Below are positions 12,754 through 19,846 of a stretch of DNA of 38,355 nt, in pieces. The notes below the pieces were generated by a model, which saw only the letters and a list, made by a program, of their open reading frames with translations, was not told the DNA's origin and did no database searches. Both the position numbers and the translations under genes were made by a program. The stretch is taken from the IMG/VR virus record IMGVR_UViG_3300007344_000071, positions 1 through 38,355 of that record, one strand, 5' to 3'. Numbering within the stretch: the first letter of the stretch is position 1; the number at the start of each line of letters is the position of its first letter. The DNA is from a virus.

Positions 12754-15359
12754 TGGGGTTAAGAATTACATTAGATACGACACAATTAAATGACCTTCCT
12801 AAAGGTTGGGAAAAGGCAAAATATAAGTCAAAACGTGACCCAAAAATTAAGGGTTTATTTACTATTTATGTAACTGATTTACAATTTTGGGGTGACGGGT
12901 TCGACTATATTGACGGGGTAATGTCTGCAAATTATTGTCAAACGATTGAAGTAACAATTGAATCAGATGACTGTCAGGCTGGAAATTGGGTTACTGAATT
13001 TAATGGAATTATTAAGCTAACAGAAATAACAAAGTTAGATATTGACCAAAGAATTATAACAACAAAAATATTTGACGAATCTTTTGGGGCGCGAATAAGC
13101 AATAATAAAAGTTTAAAGGCCTTAGTAAATGTTGGCACTTCAAAAAATGGCGAATCAATAACGCCTGTAACTTATGAAGACGTTTTTGTATTTGACCCAA
13201 CAGCAAATTTTGCAACATACGAAGCAACAGCGCGTCAAATGTTTAGGGCGTGGAATTGTTTTCATTTTATAATTCAATATATTACAGACGGTGAAGTTGA
13301 TTTTATTTCAGATTATTTTGACGTTGGGGGCGAAGGTTATAACACATTTATTACAAACGGTTCAGAGTTAAGAAAAGGCAACGGCAACGGTACACAATTA
13401 GAAATAAGTTTTAAAACATTATTTGCAGAATTAGACAAAAAATATAATTTATCTTTTGCTGTTGAGCCAAACCCGTCAACTTATACAAACCCTTACAGGG
13501 TCAGAGTTGAACCAACTTCATATTTTGAACAGGATGACGCGCAAATTCAATTAGATAACATTAGGGGTATTGATTTAGACTTTAACAAAGAGGCTTTATA
13601 TTCTGACATTAATATTGGTTCAGATAATTTTAATGATGACGTTGCTTTTTCATACCCGCCTTTAAATTTTAAAACTTTTAGAGAAGAAAATTACACAATA
13701 TTAGGACAATGTAATGTTGACAATACGCTTGACCTTGTTTCAAATTGGATAATAGACACAAATGTTATTGAAGACATTGTTGTTAATTCAGTTTCGAAAT
13801 ATGATGATAAAAACGCTATTGTTATGACTGACGACAATAACAAAGCTTTAAAATCTAAGCCCTATGGCGAACCCCTTTCAATTGGTGTTACTTCAGGTCT
13901 TACTTCAGCAAACAAACTAATAAGAACAACAGGAAGTTTTATTACTGACGGTGTTTCAATTGGCGATATGGCCGTAAATCTTGACACAGGGTTAAAAACA
14001 AATGTTACTTCAATTGATTCAGCTTTACAATTAGGGGTCACAGATGATTATTTTTCTTTAGGTAGTGAAAATTTTATTGTAAAAGACGGTCCTTTTGCTT
14101 ATAATCAACCTTTAAATAATTATAATGTAGTAAGTAGGTATTTGGGCGGGTTGCCTAATTCAGTTGTTAAATACCTTTCAACTTCGTCTTCTGCTAATTT
14201 TTGGGCTAAAATTACTTCAAGTGTTGTTGATACTGTTTATCCCGCGACAATTTCGCCTGTTGAATATGATGACGATTCAACCCCGCCATTTTTTGACGAT
14301 GGCAATAATTACGATACTTCAGGTTTTTATTATGACGTTCCTAATTCGGGTTTATACGGGTTTTTAGCAACGGCTGTATTTAAATTAAACGGTCAATTAG
14401 ACACAACTTCATTAATTGTAAACGGTGACTTTAGCGCAACCCCAGCTTCAACAGGTTGGTCTTATTGGCAATCAGGCGCAAATATAACAAACTTACAAGG
14501 TTACACTCACACTTTTGGCGGTGCTGGAATAAACAACTTATTTTTAAGAAGTAATTCTATAAACTTTCAAGCTAATAGAATTTATATATTACAGTTTAAT
14601 TGTGTTGTTGATTGTGGCGCTATAAGAATTAATTCTCCTTTTGCTTCAGGTGACACTTATGTTACAACTTCAGGCCTTAAAACAGTTGTAATTGATTTAA
14701 CAAATATTGGTAATTTATCTTTACCTACTAATTTTGAATTTAGATTTGAATATGTAACAGGCCAAACAGGTTTTTGTTTTAATAATTCAAAAGTTCAAAT
14801 TGATAGCGTTGAAATATACGCAACCCCAAAATTTGAAATTACTCAAACAATAGAAAGACGAAGTTCAGCAAATGTTTTATTACAAAGCTTTACAACTTCT
14901 TATGAAAAGGTTTTTGGTTTAAATCAGGTCCAGGACATAGATTATTACGAAGCGCAAAATACATTTTCAATATTTAAAAATGAAAGGGTAAGGGTTAAAA
15001 TAGAAATAAACGGGGTTACAGGGTCTAATTTGCAAAGTGAATTATTACCTGTTATGATTACGGGGGCTTTTAGTGATCCTGAATATACAAGTTTAAAAAC
15101 TATTTCAGTTGATGACGGTGGGGGCGACATTTTACCTGTAAATCCAAATGATTTTCCTATATATAAATATGAATTTAAAAAGGCCTTAACATTTGAACAA
15201 TGGAAATTATTAAAAGACGACCCTAAAAGTGCTGTTTTGTTTTCAAATACTGAAAATAATCACCTTTTTGGTTGGCGTAATTCAATAGAATATGATAGAA
15301 GGACTTCAGAAACGTCTTTTGTATTAAGAAGTAAAAAGAAAATAAACACAAATTGTTAA
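12753..15359 (+). CDS. Large tail protein with carbohydrate-binding-like module
   Basis: 868 residues, directly after the tape measure, so probably a distal tail/tail-hub protein or a spike platform. The N-terminal 130 residues (DLQFWGDGFDYIDGVM and TEFNGIIKLTEI) look like a beta-rich baseplate domain. Residues about 565-690 start LIVNGDFSATPASTGWSYW and end in KVQIDSVEIYAT, the plan of CBM4/9-type jelly-roll modules that bind polysaccharide. Such a module would contact capsule or outer-membrane glycans. The family call rests on motif and position only. Confidence 0.75.
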   Translation: MGLRITLDTTQLNDLPKGWEKAKYKSKRDPKIKGLFTIYVTDLQFWGDGFDYIDGVMSANYCQTIEVTIESDDCQAGNWVTEFNGIIKLTEITKLDIDQRIITTKIFDESFGARISNNKSLKALVNVGTSKNGESITPVTYEDVFVFDPTANFATYEATARQMFRAWNCFHFIIQYITDGEVDFISDYFDVGGEGYNTFITNGSELRKGNGNGTQLEISFKTLFAELDKKYNLSFAVEPNPSTYTNPYRVRVEPTSYFEQDDAQIQLDNIRGIDLDFNKEALYSDINIGSDNFNDDVAFSYPPLNFKTFREENYTILGQCNVDNTLDLVSNWIIDTNVIEDIVVNSVSKYDDKNAIVMTDDNNKALKSKPYGEPLSIGVTSGLTSANKLIRTTGSFITDGVSIGDMAVNLDTGLKTNVTSIDSALQLGVTDDYFSLGSENFIVKDGPFAYNQPLNNYNVVSRYLGGLPNSVVKYLSTSSSANFWAKITSSVVDTVYPATISPVEYDDDSTPPFFDDGNNYDTSGFYYDVPNSGLYGFLATAVFKLNGQLDTTSLIVNGDFSATPASTGWSYWQSGANITNLQGYTHTFGGAGINNLFLRSNSINFQANRIYILQFNCVVDCGAIRINSPFASGDTYVTTSGLKTVVIDLTNIGNLSLPTNFEFRFEYVTGQTGFCFNNSKVQIDSVEIYATPKFEITQTIERRSSANVLLQSFTTSYEKVFGLNQVQDIDYYEAQNTFSIFKNERVRVKIEINGVTGSNLQSELLPVMITGAFSDPEYTSLKTISVDDGGGDILPVNPNDFPIYKYEFKKALTFEQWKLLKDDPKSAVLFSNTENNHLFGWRNSIEYDRRTSETSFVLRSKKKINTNC

Positions 15360-15363
15360 AAAT

Positions 15364-16755
15364 ATGAGTTTAAGCAGAATAAACAATCAATTAGTAAAAC
15401 TTTACACACCTGAAGAAACAACGTTTAATGAACAAACGGGAAAATGTAAATGGTTTGAAAAATATTATCAAAAAGTTACGTGTGAAGATGTGACCCAAAT
15501 AGTTTTACAAAGTGAAGCAATTTTAACAGACAATTTAAGTGATGATCCAATTGTTGACAATGTTCAGGCGGGGGCAATAACAGCTGAAGCAACAGACAAA
15601 TTAATTGATTCGGGGGCTGACTTTGACGGCACAGGGGGTACAGGAAATGAAGTTTATGTTGGAATGACTGTTAAAAATACAGATACAGACCAATTTGCAA
15701 CAATTGTAAGTGTTGATTCAGCGACACAAATAACACTAAGCACAGATATAATGAACTTAGTAAACCCTAATTATTCAATTTCTTATTATGAAATAGACGG
15801 CAATGTTAGTTTTGGAACGAATGAAATTCAAAAAACTTCAGGTTTTACAGGTAGTATTGAACAAACAAATGTTTTAGAAGTTGGCGGGTTTTATATGTAT
15901 GAATTTGATATTAGTAGCTTTGAATTTTCTTCTTATTCAGATTCAATAACAGTTAAAATTGGCGGTCAAACTGTTGCCGTTTTAACAGCTGAAGATGATC
16001 CAACAGGAACTTTAACTTTTTACGGTAATGCAGCAAACACAGCTGACATTTCAATTGAATTTGATTCAAATATTGTTGCAGACCTAACAAATTTTAATAT
16101 TTACAATGTTACTAAGCCTGTTTTTTATATTAAGGATTGTGAAACAGATGAAACAGTTTACACTTCAATTGATGGCGATATTGACGCCTCTTTTGTTTCT
16201 GAACAGGTATTATTAAAAATAGACTGGTCCAATTTATTAGACGGTTATGACTGTAATTGTGGCTGTTATTATATCGAAATACATGAAGACGTTGCTTATT
16301 CAGAAGCCGTTTTTAGAACTGATTGTTTTCAATTATGCGAAAGTTTTGAATGTAATATTAAGCTTACAGGGTCAAATAATGACAACGCCTTTGGAATTGA
16401 TTTTGTTGGCCTTAATTATGAACCTGTTTTAAGGGTTGACGGTGGTTTAGAAACACCTAAATATAATGGTGATAAAGAAAATGAAGAAGATTCAGCGGGT
16501 GTAAGTAAAACGCTTTATTTTAAATCTGAAAAAGAAGTTGGCTTATTTATTTACGCGCAACCTGAACACATTCACGATTTTATTCGTTTATTAATAGGAT
16601 ATGACAATTTATATATTGAAGACGTTGAATATTTAGCTAAAGAAGCAAGTTATTCACCTGAAGGCGAAAGATTAGCGGGAAAATTGTTAAGTTTGTATAA
16701 CGCAACAACTAATTTAAGGCTTAAAAACGACTTAAACGAAAATAAATACTGTTAA
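15364..16755 (+). CDS. Tail/baseplate protein
   Basis: 463 residues starting MSLSRINNQLVKLY. The first half is beta-rich with Thr/Asp repeats (ITLSTDIMNLVNPNYSI). Residues about 285-345 form a Cys-rich segment (DCNCGCYYIEIHEDVAYSEA, then DCFQLCESFEC) typical of Bacteroidota phage tail proteins that follow the tape measure. The C-terminus ends in NENKYC. Probably an adsorption-apparatus subunit. The gene lies 4 nt after the previous stop. The 83 nt downstream hold only the A/T-rich leader of the next gene. Confidence 0.7.
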   Translation: MSLSRINNQLVKLYTPEETTFNEQTGKCKWFEKYYQKVTCEDVTQIVLQSEAILTDNLSDDPIVDNVQAGAITAEATDKLIDSGADFDGTGGTGNEVYVGMTVKNTDTDQFATIVSVDSATQITLSTDIMNLVNPNYSISYYEIDGNVSFGTNEIQKTSGFTGSIEQTNVLEVGGFYMYEFDISSFEFSSYSDSITVKIGGQTVAVLTAEDDPTGTLTFYGNAANTADISIEFDSNIVADLTNFNIYNVTKPVFYIKDCETDETVYTSIDGDIDASFVSEQVLLKIDWSNLLDGYDCNCGCYYIEIHEDVAYSEAVFRTDCFQLCESFECNIKLTGSNNDNAFGIDFVGLNYEPVLRVDGGLETPKYNGDKENEEDSAGVSKTLYFKSEKEVGLFIYAQPEHIHDFIRLLIGYDNLYIEDVEYLAKEASYSPEGERLAGKLLSLYNATTNLRLKNDLNENKYC

Positions 16756-16838
16756 AATAAAGAAATACAAAATATTGTTAGCCAAAGAAGTGAAGACTTA
16801 AAACTTAATTAAAATTAATAACTAAAAATAATACAAAC

Positions 16839-17363
16839 ATGAGTTTATATTGTGATACTCCGTTACCTGTCTTTGCTGAAGACATTTGTGCGAATGAAGA
16901 AGGTAGAATAATTGCTTCAGTTCTTTTAAGAAGTGACCACGCAATTACTGACCCAACTTCAAAAGCTCAATGGGATGCTGGATTGGCGAATGGTACAGTA
17001 GTTATTATCAAAAATGTTAAAGGTTCAAAGCCTAAAGGTTCACCCGTTCAAGTTGATGGCTATGGCCGTCAAAAAACGAGGACTGTTGGTTATGAACGTA
17101 CAGCACAATATTCACACCCTGACGTTGTTGGAAATGAAGATTTTTATGACGTTTTGAACTTTAATAGTTCTTATTCTTACGCTTATTTTACGGCTGGGAA
17201 TAAGGTTTGGATGCCGCCAAGTGATAACCCAATTGCTAACTTTGACGCTGACGTTGTTGTTGAAGAAGGTTTGGACAGTTCAATTTATTTTGACGTTGCT
17301 GTTAGTTGGGCTGCACAGGATATGCACACCGCATACGATGCGCCAACAGGTGTTTTTGAATAA
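16839..17363 (+). CDS. Probable major tail tube protein
   Basis: 174 residues, starting MSLYCDTPLPVFAEDIC, predicted beta-rich (TVVIIKNVKGSKPKGSPVQV and YERTAQYSHPDVVGNEDFYD). Size, an own leader with A-rich start (AATAATACAAACATG) and a strong terminator right after the stop (17383-17414) suggest an abundant structural protein. Its place after the tail genes fits a tube protein, although in most siphoviruses it comes before the chaperone and tape measure. A minor baseplate protein is the alternative. Confidence 0.65.
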   Translation: MSLYCDTPLPVFAEDICANEEGRIIASVLLRSDHAITDPTSKAQWDAGLANGTVVIIKNVKGSKPKGSPVQVDGYGRQKTRTVGYERTAQYSHPDVVGNEDFYDVLNFNSSYSYAYFTAGNKVWMPPSDNPIANFDADVVVEEGLDSSIYFDVAVSWAAQDMHTAYDAPTGVFE

Positions 17364-17382
17364 TAGTTAAATACTACGAATT

Positions 17383-17414
17383 AAAACCCGCTTATTAGAT
17401 AGGCGGGTTTTTTT
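17383..17414 (+). terminator. Intrinsic terminator after the tail tube gene
   Basis: AAAACCCGC (17383-17391) pairs with GCGGGTTTT (17403-17411) around an 11-nt loop, followed by a T-run to 17414. It ends the tail transcript and isolates the small RNA region downstream. Confidence 0.85.
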
Positions 17415-17430
17415 ATATGAAATATTTTAT

Positions 17431-17438
17431 TATATTTG
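17431..17438 (+). promoter_or_regulatory. TATATTTG promoter core of a short transcription unit
   Basis: A perfect TAnnTTTG box between two terminators, 17 nt after the upstream T-run. No start codon with a sizeable frame follows before the terminator at 17501. It should start a transcript at about 17443. Confidence 0.6.
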
Positions 17439-17442
17439 CTTT

Positions 17443-17528
17443 GCTTTTTTATTTAACCTTAGCTATTTAGGTATAAAAATAGAACGTTCTTTAAATTTAA
17501 ACAGGTGGCCTAATCCACCTGTTTTTTT
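17443..17528 (+). ncRNA. Predicted small RNA of about 85 nt
   Basis: Bounded by the promoter at 17431-17438 and the terminator at 17501-17528. It contains a stem CTATTT/AAATAG (17463-17482 area), a perfect 10-nt palindrome AGAACGTTCT (17481-17490) and the terminator hairpin. No open frame of useful length starts inside it. It could be an antisense or regulatory RNA. A 17-residue signal-like frame (17417-17470, MKYFIIFALLFYLTLAI) overlaps the promoter and is the main alternative reading. Confidence 0.5.
17501..17528 (+). terminator. Intrinsic terminator of the small RNA unit
   Basis: ACAGGTGG (17501-17508) pairs with CCACCTGT (17515-17522) around CCTAAT, followed by T7. The stem can lengthen by A-T pairs at its base. 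Confidence 0.88.
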
Positions 17529-17542
17529 ATTAAATAATTTTG

Positions 17543-17550
17543 TATATTTG
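17543..17550 (+). promoter_or_regulatory. TATATTTG promoter core, leaderless spacing
   Basis: The box is followed by TCTT and ATG 17555, repeating the 4-nt geometry of three other accessory genes. It lies 15 nt after the T-run of the preceding terminator and starts the second glycosyltransferase block. Confidence 0.65.
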
Positions 17551-17554
17551 TCTT

Positions 17555-17689
17555 ATGATTGATGAATACTTTAAAGAAAAAGCCAAAGAAAAGAAAAAAC
17601 AAATTCTTTTGAGTTGGAAAAAGTTCTACCTGGATTACAATAATGAATATCAGGCTGGAAAAGTTGAACGACAGTTAGAAAGACTATGA
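17555..17689 (+). CDS. 44-residue basic helical protein
   Basis: ATG 17555 to TGA 17687-17689. Lys/Glu-rich and probably one amphipathic helix (DEYFKEKAKEKKKQILLSW, ending KVERQLERL). It overlaps the glycosyltransferase start by ATGA (17686-17689), so its leaderless translation could feed the downstream gene by coupling. The function is unknown. Confidence 0.6.
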   Translation: MIDEYFKEKAKEKKKQILLSWKKFYLDYNNEYQAGKVERQLERL

Positions 17690-18504
17690 ACGGGATCTTA
17701 TTAATTGGAATGGGTAAAAACTATTCCAAAATGGCTTATAATATGGCCTTATCTATTAAGCGAAAAGAACCAAATTTACAAATTGCAATTATTACAGATG
17801 AAACAGATACTTCAATATTAGAAGTTTTTGACCATATAATTGAACCTGAATTAGACGACTATTTAGAGGGCGTACAATTCAACCCTTTTAAGCTTAAAAC
17901 TTTTATTTATAATTACAGCCCTTTTGACAAAACTATTTATTTAGATGTTGACGGTATTTGTTTGACTAAGTTTGATAAACTATTTGAACATGACTTTTTA
18001 ATTCAAGAAGTTGCAAGGTATAACAGCGAAAATTGGGATAAGTGCGCTATGGTTTGGGTAAGGAAGGCAAATAAGCACTTAAAAGACATTTACGAGGCCT
18101 ATAAACTACCTTTAGAAACTTTTTACCCTGAATATAATAGTAGCTTTATTCTGTTCAGTAAAAGCGCTAAAAATAAGAAGTACTTTAAACAGGTCCAAAA
18201 AAATTATATGGATAGAAAGTTAGATTTTAAGCCAATTGGGGGGCGTTACCCTGATGAATTGGCCTTTAACTTAGCTTCAGCGCAATTAAATCATTATTCA
18301 GATAACGAAAAAATTAAGCCTATTTACTTTCAATGGGAAAATAAAACTTTACCCTTAGGAGATATTGAAAAGAAATATAATTTTTTGGGAATGGCTGGGG
18401 GTCACCATTCAAACAGGTTAAAACATATTTACGAAATAACTGTAAAACAATTTAGCCCTTATTGGAAATTTGAAAGTAAAAAGAAAATATTTCACGAAAA
18501 ATAA
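17686..18504 (+). CDS. Glycosyltransferase with DxD motif (GT8-like)
   Basis: 272 residues. It begins NGILLIGMGKNYSKMAYNMA, with a nucleotide-sugar binding strand, and has TIYLDVDGIC with the metal-binding DVD (87-89) as in GT8 and related GT-A enzymes. A YNSSFILFSKSAK loop and a GGHHS element near residue 240 may be the C-terminal metal His. It would transfer a sugar to a protein or glycan. Lying between tube and portal genes, it is a candidate for decorating virion proteins. The donor sugar is unknown. Confidence 0.75.
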   Translation: MNGILLIGMGKNYSKMAYNMALSIKRKEPNLQIAIITDETDTSILEVFDHIIEPELDDYLEGVQFNPFKLKTFIYNYSPFDKTIYLDVDGICLTKFDKLFEHDFLIQEVARYNSENWDKCAMVWVRKANKHLKDIYEAYKLPLETFYPEYNSSFILFSKSAKNKKYFKQVQKNYMDRKLDFKPIGGRYPDELAFNLASAQLNHYSDNEKIKPIYFQWENKTLPLGDIEKKYNFLGMAGGHHSNRLKHIYEITVKQFSPYWKFESKKKIFHEK

Positions 18505-18508
18505 AATA

Positions 18509-18772
18509 ATGGCTAAAAACTGTATTACATTTAGTATAAAAACAGAATTTAAAAACGTGATTTGTATTGATGAAAATTGCACTTCATGCAAAGAACCAAT
18601 TGACTTATCAGGTTATATAATGATAATAAACGGTAAAAAAGTTGCTGTTTTATTATGTGAAAATTGTTATAAGGAATTTGAAGAAATAAGAAACAGGCCA
18701 AAAGCCTATGAAACAGTAGTTAAACACAAACCTAAATTTGGGTTTGAAAGTATTAAAATTTATCTAAATTAA
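18509..18772 (+). CDS. Small zinc-ribbon-like protein
   Basis: 87 residues from ATG 18509. A TTG 39 nt upstream would add 13 residues but lies deep in the preceding gene. Cys pairs in ENCTSCKEP and LLCENCYKEF give a C-x2-C...C-x2-C zinc site around a short beta hairpin. Such ribbons usually bind nucleic acid or stabilise protein contacts. Four nt after the glycosyltransferase stop. No named family. Confidence 0.6.
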   Translation: MAKNCITFSIKTEFKNVICIDENCTSCKEPIDLSGYIMIINGKKVAVLLCENCYKEFEEIRNRPKAYETVVKHKPKFGFESIKIYLN

Positions 18773-18773
18773 A

Positions 18774-19061
18774 ATGAAAAGAAAAACACCAAACAGAAAA
18801 CAAAACAAAGTTAATAGGTTAGAAAATATACAAAAATGGGTTGACCTTTATTTGAATGAAAACGATTTACAAGGGAGTTTTGAAAGCTTTGTAAAAATTA
18901 CAGGTAAAGGCAAAAAATCATTTGCTTATGGAGTAATAAAATTAAAAACAACTTTTAAATTATTGCCTTATTTAGATTTAACCTTTAGACACAAAAAACC
19001 GTTTAACTGTTTAGTTGAATTGACTTTTATTAAATGGAAATTATTTATAAAAATTGGATAA
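18774..19061 (+). CDS. Hypothetical basic 95-residue protein
   Basis: Strongly basic N-terminus (MKRKTPNRKQNKVNR) and aromatic-rich C-terminal half (FIKWKLFIKIG). It starts 1 nt after the previous stop and overlaps the next gene by 8 nt. No domain is recognised. It might bind nucleic acid or membranes through its charge, which is speculation. Confidence 0.6.
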   Translation: MKRKTPNRKQNKVNRLENIQKWVDLYLNENDLQGSFESFVKITGKGKKSFAYGVIKLKTTFKLLPYLDLTFRHKKPFNCLVELTFIKWKLFIKIG

Positions 19062-19779
19062 AGTAACAATAATAATTCCTGTTCACAACATTATTAAGCG
19101 CGGTTTTAAACGTGTTTTAAATTCTGTTCAAAGTTTAGAACTTCAGCAAAGTTATTTAGATGAAATAATTGTTGTTGATAGTTCTGAATTAAGACAGTTT
19201 GAAATGCTTAACGACCTTTTAAAACTTACTAAGGCCAAACATTACCATTTACCTTTAGACAACTTTAATAAGCCTAAACTGTTAAATTACGGTATTAATA
19301 AAGCTGAATCAAAATTTATTATGTGTACAGATTCAGATTATATTTTTAGAAAAGACTTTTTAAAAGAATGTGAAAGGGTAAGGGGTGAAAAAGTAATTAT
19401 ATTTAAAGAAGTTAAAATGTTGCCCCCAATTTCTAACATTAATTTGTCCAGGATCAAAACTTGGAATTTTCCAAAGTCTAAATTTAACCAATGGAAAAAG
19501 TTAGCTAATGGGGCGTGTCAATATGCTACAAAGAAATTCTTTACTGAAAACCCTTATTTTGAAGAAATGGAAGGTTTTGGGGCAATGGATAATTTAACAG
19601 CTTATGTTGCTTATAATAAAGGCCTTAAAATACATTGGTTAACACAAAGCGAAATATTGCACCAATACCACCAAATTGAAAATAAAATGGGTGGGACTAA
19701 TAAGAAAAAATTCAATAAGAATCAACAAGTTTTAGAAAAATATAGGAAAAAATACAATTTACCTAAACTTTTAAAATAA
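19054..19779 (+). CDS. Family 2 glycosyltransferase
   Basis: 241 residues. VTIIIPVHNIIKRG is the canonical GT2 first strand, DEIIVVDSSE the second, and FIMCTDSDYIF (DSD at 93-95) the DxD metal motif. GACQYATKKFF and GFGAMDNLTAYVA form the acceptor region (GT2 ED-like D). The start must be TTG 19054, because no ATG precedes the essential IIIPVH strand. TTG starts are rare here, so expression may be kept low or coupled to the overlapping upstream gene. Second glycosyltransferase of this block. Confidence 0.85.
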   Translation: MDKVTIIIPVHNIIKRGFKRVLNSVQSLELQQSYLDEIIVVDSSELRQFEMLNDLLKLTKAKHYHLPLDNFNKPKLLNYGINKAESKFIMCTDSDYIFRKDFLKECERVRGEKVIIFKEVKMLPPISNINLSRIKTWNFPKSKFNQWKKLANGACQYATKKFFTENPYFEEMEGFGAMDNLTAYVAYNKGLKIHWLTQSEILHQYHQIENKMGGTNKKKFNKNQQVLEKYRKKYNLPKLLK

Positions 19780-19786
19780 AAATAAC

Positions 19787-19794
19787 TATTTTTG
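19787..19794 (+). promoter_or_regulatory. TATTTTTG promoter core for the head module
   Basis: A TAnnTTTG match 7 nt after the glycosyltransferase stop and 52 nt before the portal ATG. The transcript start would lie near 19799 and the leader carries the hairpin 19809-19824. Confidence 0.5.
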
Positions 19795-19808
19795 TTTATT
19801 AAGAAGCC

Positions 19809-19824
19809 TTTCAAATGCTTGAAA
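19809..19824 (+). promoter_or_regulatory. Leader hairpin of the portal transcript
   Basis: TTTCAA - ATGC - TTGAAA, a perfect six-base stem with a four-base loop. It is preceded by TTTATTAAGAAGCC, similar to TTTATTGAGGTC before the tape measure hairpin. Confidence 0.4.
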
Positions 19825-19846
19825 TTTGAGTTGATAAACTTAAATT

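Noticed and set aside
17417-17470. 17-residue frame MKYFIIFALLFYLTLAI
   Set aside because: It overlaps the TATATTTG core and starts only 3 nt after the upstream terminator T-run, so it would not be on the downstream transcript; kept only as an alternative to the small RNA.
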